Shown piece after piece: positions 18,380 through 27,004 of a stretch of DNA of 64,000 nt. Source of the DNA: Arcicella lustrica. GTDB lineage: Bacteria > Bacteroidota > Bacteroidia > Cytophagales > Spirosomataceae. The stretch's first letter is position 1. Each line of letters begins with the position of its first letter. Under the pieces are notes generated by a model. That model was not told where the DNA came from. It saw only the letters and a list, made by a program, of their open reading frames with translations, and did no database searches. Where the stretch lies: contig NZ_JAYGIM010000012.1 in NCBI RefSeq assembly GCF_034930985.1, forward strand, positions 1 to 64,000. The letters run 5' to 3'. Position numbers and translations under genes: made by a program.

Positions 18380-18926
18380 TCAAGAGAGTTTTTTCATTAT
18401 TGCCCATACAGCCTTTTGCACCTAATAAGCCGAATCTTCTACCATTTTTTACTTCATAATTTGCCTTGATTTTGCCATCATCAAACCATATTTGTTGCAC
18501 GCCTGTTGGCTGACTATTTTCATCATAATTACTCACCGAAAAAAGTTGTCCATTCGGATACCATTCTTTGTGATTTTTAATGGGAGCATCATTTTCAAAT
18601 TCATATTCAAAGCGTTTTTGACCGTTTTCCCACCAAGCTTCGTGTTTGCCTGTTTTGTGGTTTTGACTGTAAAATCTTCGTTCTTGAATTTGTCCGTTTT
18701 CAAACCATTTTTCAGTTAAACCCTCTAGCTTTCCTTCAGTGAAATTTTGTTTTGACGCTAGCTTTTTATTAGAGTAATACTTTACAAGAGTTCCAGAAAA
18801 AGCTTTTTGCTGATAATGTAAAACATCATTGTTTTGAGAGAAAAGCTTTTCATCCCAAGTTATTTCTACTTGGGACGAATTACAAGCTACAATTATCAAA
18901 AGCAAAAAGGGGATGAATTTCAACAT
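18369..18926 (-). CDS. MORN/YwqK-repeat lipoprotein
   Basis: The 185-residue protein has a lipobox (LLLIIVAC) and at least five MORN-like repeats of the YwqK type (GLTEKWFENGQ, GKHEAWWENGQ, NHKEWYPNGQ, GVQQIWFDDGK). It ends with GAKGCMGN, a Cys-containing tail that could bind metal or be oxidised, adjacent to the SCO gene. Databases often label such proteins 'toxin-antitoxin system YwqK family antitoxin'; nothing here supports that role. It sits in the operon between the YHYH and SCO genes. Confidence 0.82.
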   Translation of the reverse strand: MLKFIPFLLLIIVACNSSQVEITWDEKLFSQNNDVLHYQQKAFSGTLVKYYSNKKLASKQNFTEGKLEGLTEKWFENGQIQERRFYSQNHKTGKHEAWWENGQKRFEYEFENDAPIKNHKEWYPNGQLFSVSNYDENSQPTGVQQIWFDDGKIKANYEVKNGRRFGLLGAKGCMGNNEKTLLNEN

Positions 18927-18964
18927 TAGGAAAGATTATTCTAAAAAAATATAAATCAAAAAAG

Positions 18965-19711
18965 CTATTTACTCACCGTTCCCGCCGTTCCATAGAAACC
19001 AGAACCATTGATGTAAGGGTCGGCATCAGTAATGTGATAATGATAAATGCCCTCTGGAAATTCTGTAGTAGCATGCGAGTGTCCATGCAAATTATCTAAA
19101 TCGGCATTGGTGACAGCTTTCCCATTTTCTAGTGGGCCATAAACTGGAAATCCATCTAAAAGTAATCCTAGAAAAGCTGCCTTGCCATTTTTGGTGGTTA
19201 GATAAGCGGGTTCTTGATGATAATGATATTGACCAGTTTGTTGCGGGTGTCCCAAATATTGGTCGAATGAATTAATTTCATTTGTCAAAGGTTGGTTTGG
19301 TCCTGCATATTGATTGAAAAAAGGAATGCCATTCAAAGAAACACCAATTGGTCCAAGCTGAGTAGCTGAAGTATTACTTGCTTTACTAGGATGCAAAGGA
19401 ATTTTAAAGACCAAAGTTTGCTCCAAAATACTATTCGGATTGATTGAAAACTTGCTATTAATGCCATTATAAGCTTCGTAACGAGCATCCGTTTTAGCAA
19501 AATATGGACTTTTGTGGTCGGGAATGCCGTTACTTCTAATCACTAAATAATCACCTTCAACCGTTGCAGTAACACTTGTTCCAGAGAATTTAGTTTTCAG
19601 TACAGAAATATCAATGGTTGAAGTATTAGTACTTGGTGTTAGGGTCGTATCATCGCTTTGCTTACAAGCAAGGAAGATAATCATGAGCAATAATAATGAT
19701 GAATATTTCAT
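18965..19711 (-). CDS. YHYH-domain lipoprotein
   Basis: The start at 19711 (MKYSSLLLLMIIFLACK) gives a clean lipobox, so the longer frame from 19762 is rejected. The mature protein has the two diagnostic YHYH motifs (GQYHYHQEP and EGIYHYHITD), with GHPQQTGQ, DGFPVYGP and HGHSHATTEFPEG, all typical of the YHYH family. The clustered His and acidic residues suggest metal binding, but the molecular role is not known. It lies 25 bp downstream of the CpxP-like gene and is cotranscribed with it. Confidence 0.88.
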   Translation of the reverse strand: MKYSSLLLLMIIFLACKQSDDTTLTPSTNTSTIDISVLKTKFSGTSVTATVEGDYLVIRSNGIPDHKSPYFAKTDARYEAYNGINSKFSINPNSILEQTLVFKIPLHPSKASNTSATQLGPIGVSLNGIPFFNQYAGPNQPLTNEINSFDQYLGHPQQTGQYHYHQEPAYLTTKNGKAAFLGLLLDGFPVYGPLENGKAVTNADLDNLHGHSHATTEFPEGIYHYHITDADPYINGSGFYGTAGTVSK

Positions 19712-19736
19712 GTTTTCAGGGTTAAATAGTGATATA

Positions 19737-20201
19737 TTATGGTCTTGGCGGTGGAGGACCACCTTGTCTTCCCATTTTTGCTAAGATGTCCGACAGAAGA
19801 CTATCAAGTAAAGCTTTTTGTTTATCAGTACAAATGGTATTTCTTACTTTTCTAAAATGTTTCAAGGTTGCTAAATCTTGCTGAATTACCAGTTTCGCAA
19901 TTTGTTCACTCACAATTTTCGTTTTGAGAGAATCTTCAGGGAAAGCAATCATTTGAAACAATTCATTTTTCAGAGGACGCATTTGCTGATGAATTGAACG
20001 CATTTCTTGTTGATGTTCTTTGATGAGTACATCGTATTGTGCTATTTGCTTTTCTGTGAATTGTAATTCTCTTTCAACAAATTTGCGTACTTCTTGTCTG
20101 TCAGGATGAGGTGGTTTGTTATGAGTAAACCAAATAGTCCCTAACAAAAAAACATTGAGTAGCACCAGTAAACCGATTAACCAAGCAGATTTATTTTTCA
20201 T
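19737..20201 (-). CDS. CpxP/ZraP-like periplasmic sensor protein
   Basis: The 154-residue protein has one N-terminal transmembrane or signal segment (WLIGLLVLLNVFLLGTIWF) and a periplasmic all-helical domain with FTEKQIAQYDVLIKEHQQEM and LPxxQ-like spacing, the pattern of Spy/CpxP/ZraP heavy-metal sensors, ending in a Pro-rich tail. Such proteins sense envelope or metal stress and modulate the cognate regulator. Its start overlaps the stop of the anti-sigma candidate by 4 bp (ATGA), indicating translational coupling. Confidence 0.8.
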   Translation of the reverse strand: MKNKSAWLIGLLVLLNVFLLGTIWFTHNKPPHPDRQEVRKFVERELQFTEKQIAQYDVLIKEHQQEMRSIHQQMRPLKNELFQMIAFPEDSLKTKIVSEQIAKLVIQQDLATLKHFRKVRNTICTDKQKALLDSLLSDILAKMGRQGGPPPPRP

Positions 20202-20497
20202 GGTTCATATAAATTTTGGGTGGTTGTTATTCCTAAATAAGCGCCAAATTCCTCTTTACTCATGTCTGAATGCTGATTATTCAAATATATTTTACCAAGT
20301 GTAACAATGTTGAAACCAATAATCAACATACAAATAGCAAGCTTTGCATAAGTCATCCACGAAATCGTTGGGCGACTGAGCTCATTCATGCGATGTTTAA
20401 TTTTGGCATACAAAAAGGGATTAGAAGTAACTGGCTGAATTTTTTCAATACTTTCCAGCGTTTTGGCTATTTCTTCTTCGATATTTTTCATGTTCAA
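20198..20497 (-). CDS. Short single-span membrane protein, candidate anti-sigma factor
   Basis: The 99-residue protein has a helical cytoplasmic N-terminus (IEEEIAKTLESIEKIQPV), one transmembrane helix (LAICMLIIGFNIVTLG) and a short periplasmic tail. It follows the ECF sigma gene by 1 bp and overlaps the CpxP-like gene by 4 bp. Size, topology and position fit the short anti-sigma factors that hold an ECF sigma factor at the membrane; no zinc-binding HxxxCxxC is present. The assignment rests on context. Confidence 0.7.
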   Translation of the reverse strand: MNMKNIEEEIAKTLESIEKIQPVTSNPFLYAKIKHRMNELSRPTISWMTYAKLAICMLIIGFNIVTLGKIYLNNQHSDMSKEEFGAYLGITTTQNLYEP

Positions 20498-20498
20498 A

Positions 20499-21080
20499 TT
20501 ATTTTTCGGATTCGTAATAATTTTTCAATTTCGATTGTAAATTTTGTTTGGCTCTGAATAGTAAAGATTCAATAGCCGAAATACTCAATTCCATCACTTC
20601 TGCAATTTCTTGATAACTCAATCCATCAATTTTATGCAATGAAAACGCTACTCTTTGGCGTTCGGGTAATTCATCCATTTTGCTAAAAAGTAAGTGTGTG
20701 CGCTCTTTGTTTTCAAGTAAAATTCCCGGATGATCTTCAACTACACTACTAGAATTGAGTTGTTCTTCTAAACCAAAAATGGATAAGACAAAGCTGAATC
20801 GCTTTTTTCGCTTCTTTTTTCTTAAATAATCCAATGATTTATTGACGGCAATTCTGTACAAAAAAGTAGATACTTTAGCGTCGCCTCTGAACGAAACAAT
20901 TGATTCATACAACTCAATAAAAACCTCTTGTGTTAAATCTTCAGCTTCCTCGACATTCCGCAGAAAGCCCAGACAAGTATTAAAAACTTTGTCTTGGTAC
21001 TTTTCCACCAAAAATCGAAAAGCCGCTTCATCAGCATTTTTTAACTTTTCTAAGAGTTCTTTTTCAAGCATTGACAACAA
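20499..21080 (-). CDS. RNA polymerase sigma factor, ECF type, heads a stress operon
   Basis: A 193-residue ECF sigma factor with region 2 (FRFLVEKYQDKVFNTCLGFL ... EDLTQEVFIELY ... VSTFLYRIAVNKSLDYLR) and region 4 (LPERQRVAFSLHKIDGLSYQEIAEVM, SAIESLLFRAK). The start may be the ATG at 21080 or 21071. It is the first gene of a tight minus-strand operon: anti-sigma candidate, CpxP-like sensor, YHYH, MORN lipoprotein, SCO. It probably autoregulates this operon (inference). It is divergent from the polysaccharide utilisation locus. Confidence 0.93.
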   Translation of the reverse strand: MLSMLEKELLEKLKNADEAAFRFLVEKYQDKVFNTCLGFLRNVEEAEDLTQEVFIELYESIVSFRGDAKVSTFLYRIAVNKSLDYLRKKKRKKRFSFVLSIFGLEEQLNSSSVVEDHPGILLENKERTHLLFSKMDELPERQRVAFSLHKIDGLSYQEIAEVMELSISAIESLLFRAKQNLQSKLKNYYESEK

Positions 21081-21289
21081 TTGAGGTTCATTTACGCTTT
21101 AGATGTTATTAATTTAAAAAACTTGCGGAGCTTTTTGATTTTTTTTCAATAGAAGCTAAAAATATTAAAATCTGTATCGAAAAATTGTTTTCTGCTACAA
21201 TTGCTTATGTGCTAATACTCATAACGAAATCAAGAGTTTCTAGTATTTATTGAATGTTTTGCAGTATTTTGCATCATTATTTTCATCAA

Positions 21290-21877
21290 ATGGAGCCTAA
21301 AAACGATTACATAGCACTATGGAAATCCTTCCAAGAAGGTGATAGTAAAGCACTTGGGCATCTTGCAAACAATCATTACAAGGTACTTTTTAACTACGCC
21401 ACCAAGTTTACGAAAGACAGAGAACTGATTAAAGACTGTATTCAAGATTTGTTTTTGTTCTTGTGGGACCATCGTGAAAAACTACAATCTTCTCCTTTTG
21501 TGACGATTTATTTGTTAAAATCGCTCAGAAATAATCTTTTCAAAAAACTCAATCAAGAAAAAAGAAACGCTTCGGATGATTTAGACATTGATTTACCTTT
21601 TACCGAAGGTATCAGTCCAGAGTCGGAATTGATTGAATTAGAAATGTTTTATGAAAATGAATCTAAACTAAAATCACTTCTTACTTCATTGCCCAAACGC
21701 CAACAAGAAGTAATTTTCTTGAAATTTTATGAAGGCTTGAGCATTGAAGAAATTGCTGAAATTATGGATATGAACCGCCAATCGGTTTCTAATTTGTTGC
21801 ATCGAGCTATTTTGAATCTTAAAAGCAATTGGTTTCTTGCTGGACAATTGTTTTATGTACTTTATCTGAAAGCCTAA
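21290..21877 (+). CDS. RNA polymerase sigma factor, ECF type, of the glucan utilisation locus
   Basis: Region 2 (YKVLFNYATKFTKDRELIKDCI, DLFLFLWDHREKL) and region 4 (LPKRQQEVIFLKFYEGLSIEEIAEIM, RQSVSNLLHRA) define an ECF sigma factor of the Bacteroidota FecI-like group that drives SusC/SusD operons. The start is set at 21290 (MEPKNDYIALW) because the upstream 12 residues from 21254 look like translated leader. The FecR-type anti-sigma gene follows 128 bp downstream and the SusC gene after that, the classic trans-envelope signalling order. Confidence 0.92.
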   Translation: MEPKNDYIALWKSFQEGDSKALGHLANNHYKVLFNYATKFTKDRELIKDCIQDLFLFLWDHREKLQSSPFVTIYLLKSLRNNLFKKLNQEKRNASDDLDIDLPFTEGISPESELIELEMFYENESKLKSLLTSLPKRQQEVIFLKFYEGLSIEEIAEIMDMNRQSVSNLLHRAILNLKSNWFLAGQLFYVLYLKA

Positions 21878-22005
21878 TTTCTTCGGCTTTTTGTCTCTTC
21901 ATTTTTCTTTTTCAAAAAAAATTAAAAAATATTTCATTTCAACTGAGTATGGAGTATTAGGTATCGGCTATTTCAAGTATAGAGCAAAATAATACAAATT
22001 ATTCT

Positions 22006-23115
22006 ATGTTAGATTACAGCCAATATACAGCTAATGAATTCGCTTTGGATGCGAGTTTCAGAAAATGGGTTTTGAAAAACACGCCAACAGAAAGCACTTT
22101 CTGGGAAAATTGGCTTGCTCAACATCCTGAAAAGTATGAAACTATCGAGCAAGCGAAAGCAATCATTCTTGCACTTAGAAATGTTCAGGAGGAAATCGGA
22201 GAAGAAGAAATCGCAGCAGCAATTGCTAAAATTGTAGATATAGCCGAACAAAGAAACATCAAAAAGGTAAATTTCTGGCAACATTATACTTTCCGCAAGT
22301 TAAGCTTAGCGGCTTCTGTGTTGTTAGTGACTTTAGTTTCCTATGTAGTTTTTGATAAATTATCCGAAAAAGAAACACCAACTTACAGTAATTCAGTAGC
22401 CAAAGTTGCACAGAAAACGAAATTCATTGAAATAAAAAACACTTCATCAACAAGCAAATTAATTACTTTATCCGACGGAAGTTCTGTGGTTTTACAAGCC
22501 GATAGTAAACTAAGTTATCCTGAAAAATTCACGGGTAATACTCGTGAAGTAGTACTTTCTGGAGAAGCTTTTTTCGAGATTGCTAAAAATCCTAATAAGC
22601 CATTTTTTGTTTATGCTAATGAAGTAGTGGCAAAAGTATTAGGAACAAGTTTTACCATCAAAGCTTTTGAAGACGACAAACAAGTACAAGTATTTGTAAA
22701 AACGGGTAAAGTTTCGGTTTTCTCTCAGAAAAATGTAGCGCTCAAAGAACAGCAAGTAAGCAAAGTATTAACGGGTTTATTGGTTTTACCAAATCAGCAA
22801 GCCACGTTTATTCGTCCGAAATGGCAATTTAAAAGAGCTGAATTGACTGCTCCGCAAATCGTCTCACTACCAGCAATTCAAAGTCAGAGTTTTGTTTTTA
22901 AGAACAAATCAGTACTTGAAGTGTTTGATATTTTAGAAAAAGCCTACGGAATTGAGATTGAGTACGATAAAACATTAATGGCTTCTTGCGAATTAACCGC
23001 AGAATTGGGCGATGAGCCACTCGCTGAAAAAATAAATCTTATTTGTGAAGTATTGGAAGCCAAATATGAAATGAAAGATGGAAAAATTGTAATTGAGGGA
23101 AAAGGATGTAAATGA
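22006..23115 (+). CDS. FecR family anti-sigma factor
   Basis: The 369-residue protein has a cytoplasmic N-terminus with FRKWVLKNTPTESTFWENWL, a transmembrane helix around residues 101-118 (LSLAASVLLVTLVSYVVF), the FecR periplasmic domain (LSDGSSVVLQADSKLSYPEKF, REVVLSGEAFFEIAKN, KVLGTSFTIKAF) and a C-terminal DUF4974 region (SVLEVFDILEKAYGIEIEYD). It would receive the signal from the N-terminal domain of the downstream SusC protein and release the upstream sigma factor. It is followed by a 283-bp leader before susC. Confidence 0.93.
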   Translation: MLDYSQYTANEFALDASFRKWVLKNTPTESTFWENWLAQHPEKYETIEQAKAIILALRNVQEEIGEEEIAAAIAKIVDIAEQRNIKKVNFWQHYTFRKLSLAASVLLVTLVSYVVFDKLSEKETPTYSNSVAKVAQKTKFIEIKNTSSTSKLITLSDGSSVVLQADSKLSYPEKFTGNTREVVLSGEAFFEIAKNPNKPFFVYANEVVAKVLGTSFTIKAFEDDKQVQVFVKTGKVSVFSQKNVALKEQQVSKVLTGLLVLPNQQATFIRPKWQFKRAELTAPQIVSLPAIQSQSFVFKNKSVLEVFDILEKAYGIEIEYDKTLMASCELTAELGDEPLAEKINLICEVLEAKYEMKDGKIVIEGKGCK

Positions 23116-23398
23116 TCGTTATGAGTTATAAGTTTTTTAAGATAAAAACTGTAAAGTAGCTCTTTAAAATTTTAATAGAATCTATTTAAACAATTTCAAA
23201 ACATAAACAATCATCAAACAGTCATTCAAATCAACGTGAAGTAACAAATCAATCAAATTTCGTGTAAAAAAAGCCGATGATGCTACCAACATCACCGACT
23301 TAAATATCCCTAAAAGTGCTCAAGCTTTTCAACATCAACTATTCATTTGATGCAGGGATTCTTTTGTGTCAGTCGTTCAAAACTAACAATTCAAAATT
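23116..23398. other. Leader region upstream of the susC-like gene
   Basis: This 283-bp stretch has no gene. It contains an imperfect hairpin around 23272-23302 (AGCCGATGATG ... CATCACCGACT) ahead of the susC start, in a region where Bacteroidota often place leader structures for SusC genes. No clear TAnnTTTG element is seen, so the susC promoter is unresolved. Confidence 0.35.
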
Positions 23399-26300
23399 AT
23401 GTCAAAAAATCGACAATTTAACAAGATTCCGATTAAGATCATGCGAATCAGTTTATTCCAAACCATTATTACCTTTCTGTGTATGTCGTTCGCAAATGCG
23501 AGGACTACGCATGCTCAGGAAATACTTGACCAAAAGGTAAGTATCAACGTTAGTCAGCAAGAAGTTGAGAAAATTCTTGAAAAGATAGAAACCGAGGCGA
23601 ATATCAAGTTTATGTATAGTCCTCAGTTGATTATGGCTAATAGAAAAGTAAGTCTTGTCGTAAAGAAAGAGAAACTTTCAACGGTTTTAGAAGAATTGTT
23701 AAAGCCTTTGAAAATCAATTATGAAGTAGTCGGTAGAAAAATCTTGCTCAAAAGATTGAATGCCAAAACCACTTCTAAAATTGATGGAGAAGACAATTTA
23801 GGTTTTTTAGAAAGTAGCATAGAGCAAACCATCAAAGGAAAAATCACGGATGCCGAAAACAATGAAACCATTGCAGGCGTAAGTATTGCCATAAAAGGTA
23901 CAACGCAAGGTACTACAACCGATGCTAATGGAAATTTTTCATTGGTGGTTCCCAACGAAAAAGCTGTGTTGGTCATCACTTCGGTTGGATATGACCCACA
24001 AGAAATAACAGTTGGAAATCGCTTTTCGATTAACATCAGTTTAGTCCCTGATAGCAAAAAACTGAATGAAGTAGTTGTGGTAGGTTATGGAACGCAAAAA
24101 GTAACCAATGTTTCTGGAGCAATTGCTACGGTAAAAGGGGCTGATATTGAAAAACTTCGCCCAGTTCGTCCAGAAGATGCACTTCAGGGTAGAGCTTCAG
24201 GTGTAACGGTTATTTCAAATGGTTCGCCGGGTTCAAAACCAACAGTTTTGATTAGAGGTATTCCTTCTTTTTCGGGAACAGATCCAGTCGTAATTATTGA
24301 TGGCGTACCACAAACTTTGAATGATTTTAATTCTATCAATTCTGCCGATATTGAATCAATGAACGTATTGAAAGATGCGGCAACTACGGCTATTTATGGT
24401 GTGAAAGGTGGAAATGGTGTGATTGTCGTAACCACAAAAAGTGGTGGAAAGAATCAGAAAGCTGAAATTTCTTACAGTAGCAATTATGGTGTTCAGCAAG
24501 TAATGCAAACCATTGGCGTATTAAATGCAACTGAATACGCTGCTATTTTGAATGAAGGAAGTTTGGTTGCTGGCGGAGGATTGATTTTTAAAGATTTATC
24601 AACTTTGGGTGTTGGAACAGATTGGCAAAAACAAATTTTCAAAGATGCTCCTTTGCAATCGCACAATGTTTCGGTAAAAGGAGGAAGTGACAAAGTTCAG
24701 TACTTTCTTTCTGGTGGATATTTAGGGCAAGATGGTATTGTTGGCGGTGGTGAAAATTCAAATTTTAACCGTTTGAATTTTACAACGAACCTTACTTTTC
24801 AGATTGCTCCCAAATTAAAATTCTTGGCAAATACCAGTTATGTAAATATTAAAAGTGTTGGTGTCCAAGAAAACTCTTTCAATTCAGTAATTGGAAGTGC
24901 CTTGAACTTTGACCCAACTGTTTCTGTATTGAATACCGTACCAAATACTGTAGGGAAATATGGCTTTAGTAATTTATTACTTTCAGAGATTTTTAATCCT
25001 TTGACAAAATTGGATAACAATTACAATGAAAGTAACGGCAATAAATTATACGGAAAATTAGAGCTACAATATGAAGTAATCAAAAACTTGACGCTTTCTT
25101 CTCGTTTTGGTTATACCAATTTTAATAACACTTACAAATCGTTTACGCCACTCGTTTTTTATGGTCCTTTGAATGTAGAAAACTCTATGAATGCCGATGG
25201 CTCAACCGTTACTGGCAGACATAACAGCGTTTACGAATCTAAGCGAACCGACAATACTTATACTTTTGAAACTTTTGGTACTTATAATTTCAAAATTAAT
25301 AATGACCATAATTTTGAAACAGTATTAGGGATTTCATTTGCTAAAATAGCTGGTGATGAAATCAATGGTTCAAGACAAGACGTTCCTTTTAATTCATGGA
25401 CTTTTGCAGACCTTACTTCGGCAACGGGTATCAATACCGCTACTAATACCAATGCGCAAACAGTTGGAAACGGACAATATTTTAGAAAAAATCTTTCTTA
25501 CTTCGGTAGAGTAAACTATGATTATAAAGACAAATATTTAGTATCGTTTTCTGCTCGTCGTGATGGTTCTTATGCTTTTGGGATTGATAATAAATTTGCC
25601 AATTTCTATGCTGGTTCTTTGGGCTGGGTAATTTCAAATGAAGATTTCTTTAGTGTTGATTTCTTGAATTACTTGAAAATCAGAGGTAGTTATGGCTCAA
25701 TTGGTAACGAAAACGTTAACCCGCAATATGTAGGTATTATTTCTGGAGGACCAAGCTATGCAGGCGATGCCAACAGTAATGGTTATACTTTTGGCAATAC
25801 TTTTACGACTGGTTCTACGGTGGGTTCTTATGCCAATACCACTTTGCGTTGGGAGAAACAGTTACAAAGCAACGTTGGTTTTGATGTTCGTTTTGGCAAT
25901 AATAAATGGTCGCTTTCTGCAGATTATTTTGATAAATCGGTTGATGGTTTATTATTTACGCCTTCTATTTCACTGTATTTGGGTGCTGCTGCTGCACCAA
26001 CTGCGAATATTGGTTCAACCAAAAGTAGCGGTGTTGACTTGAACCTTGGTTATAATGCAGAAATCCTGAAAGATTTAAAATTGAATACAAACGTTACTTT
26101 TACTACTTCTAAAAATTTAGTAACCGCTACTAATTCAGATGGAACGGCTATTATTCCGGGTGGTTCTTATTTCAACGGACAATCACAAACGGCTACTCGT
26201 TTCCAACAAGGTTTTGCTCCGGGTTATTTCTATGGATTTAAAACCAATGGACTTTTTCAAAATACTTCACAAATCGCCGAAGCTCCAAAACAAACTGGTG

Positions 26301-26872
26301 CAGTTCCAGGTGATATTCGTTTCGTAGATGTCAATGGTGATGGACAAATCACAGGTTTAGATAAAACGCAAATCGGTAATCCTTTCCCTGATTTTACTTT
26401 GGGTTGGAACGTTGGCATTACTTATAAAAATCTTGATGTAAACGTATTTACTTATGCGTCTGTGGGAAATGATATTTACAGAGCCTATGAAAGAAATGCG
26501 ATTTACTCTAACAAATTCAGATCTGTTTTAGGAAGATGGACGGGCGAAGGTTCAACTAACGATGCCAATAATCCTCGTTTTTCATTTGTTGATGCCAACA
26601 GTAATATCAGGGTTTCGGACCGCTATGTGGAAGATGGTTCTTTCGTGAAAATCAAAAATGTTCAAGTTGGTTATACATTACCATACTCTTTAGTGCCTAA
26701 GAAAGTAGTGAATAAAATCCGCATTTATGCGCAAGTAAAAAATGCTTTCACTTTCACGAAATATTCAGGTTATGACCCAGAAGTACCCGGTGGTGTATTA
26801 GATACTGGTGTTGACCGTGGTACTTATCCGCAAGCAAGAACTTGGTCTATTGGTGTTGATGTGAGATTTTAA
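23399..26872 (+). CDS. SusC/RagA family TonB-linked outer-membrane transporter with N-terminal signalling domain
   Basis: The 1157-residue protein has a signal peptide (to about THAQ, residue 40), an STN domain (about residues 45-115; VSINVSQQEVEKILEKIE), a carboxypeptidase-regulatory-like domain (IKGKITDAENNETIAGVSIA), the TonB plug (NEVVVVGYGTQK, VLIRGIPSF, DPVVIIDGVP, SMNVLKDAATTAIYG) and a 22-strand barrel. It imports oligosaccharides captured by the SusD lipoprotein, powered by TonB. The STN domain contacts the FecR protein, so substrate transport is coupled to sigma-factor release. Length and domain order are normal. Confidence 0.97.
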   Translation: MSKNRQFNKIPIKIMRISLFQTIITFLCMSFANARTTHAQEILDQKVSINVSQQEVEKILEKIETEANIKFMYSPQLIMANRKVSLVVKKEKLSTVLEELLKPLKINYEVVGRKILLKRLNAKTTSKIDGEDNLGFLESSIEQTIKGKITDAENNETIAGVSIAIKGTTQGTTTDANGNFSLVVPNEKAVLVITSVGYDPQEITVGNRFSINISLVPDSKKLNEVVVVGYGTQKVTNVSGAIATVKGADIEKLRPVRPEDALQGRASGVTVISNGSPGSKPTVLIRGIPSFSGTDPVVIIDGVPQTLNDFNSINSADIESMNVLKDAATTAIYGVKGGNGVIVVTTKSGGKNQKAEISYSSNYGVQQVMQTIGVLNATEYAAILNEGSLVAGGGLIFKDLSTLGVGTDWQKQIFKDAPLQSHNVSVKGGSDKVQYFLSGGYLGQDGIVGGGENSNFNRLNFTTNLTFQIAPKLKFLANTSYVNIKSVGVQENSFNSVIGSALNFDPTVSVLNTVPNTVGKYGFSNLLLSEIFNPLTKLDNNYNESNGNKLYGKLELQYEVIKNLTLSSRFGYTNFNNTYKSFTPLVFYGPLNVENSMNADGSTVTGRHNSVYESKRTDNTYTFETFGTYNFKINNDHNFETVLGISFAKIAGDEINGSRQDVPFNSWTFADLTSATGINTATNTNAQTVGNGQYFRKNLSYFGRVNYDYKDKYLVSFSARRDGSYAFGIDNKFANFYAGSLGWVISNEDFFSVDFLNYLKIRGSYGSIGNENVNPQYVGIISGGPSYAGDANSNGYTFGNTFTTGSTVGSYANTTLRWEKQLQSNVGFDVRFGNNKWSLSADYFDKSVDGLLFTPSISLYLGAAAAPTANIGSTKSSGVDLNLGYNAEILKDLKLNTNVTFTTSKNLVTATNSDGTAIIPGGSYFNGQSQTATRFQQGFAPGYFYGFKTNGLFQNTSQIAEAPKQTGAVPGDIRFVDVNGDGQITGLDKTQIGNPFPDFTLGWNVGITYKNLDVNVFTYASVGNDIYRAYERNAIYSNKFRSVLGRWTGEGSTNDANNPRFSFVDANSNIRVSDRYVEDGSFVKIKNVQVGYTLPYSLVPKKVVNKIRIYAQVKNAFTFTKYSGYDPEVPGGVLDTGVDRGTYPQARTWSIGVDVRF

Positions 26873-26878
26873 AAATAG

Positions 26879-26985
26879 CTGTAAGCGATAGGCTTTAAGC
26901 GGTAAGCTTTTTGTCTGCCTACTGCTTACAGGAAACTAAAAAATATTAAAATGCTTAAAGCTTACAGCCTACTGCTTCACAGCAT
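26879..26985. repeat. Hairpin with GCTTACAG repeats between susC and susD
   Basis: CTGTAAGC (26879-26886) pairs with GCTTACAG (26924-26931), and TAGG (26889-26892) with CCTA (26918-26921), giving a long stem-loop. A second diverged GCTTACAG-CCTACTGCTT block follows to 26985. It lies between cotranscribed genes and could set the susC:susD transcript ratio (inference). Confidence 0.5.
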
Positions 26986-27004
26986 TTTGCAAAAAATAAA
27001 GACA

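Noticed and set aside
18369..18926. Antitoxin of a toxin-antitoxin pair (YwqK-type label)
   Set aside because: No toxin gene is adjacent; the protein is a lipoprotein in a sigma-factor operon.
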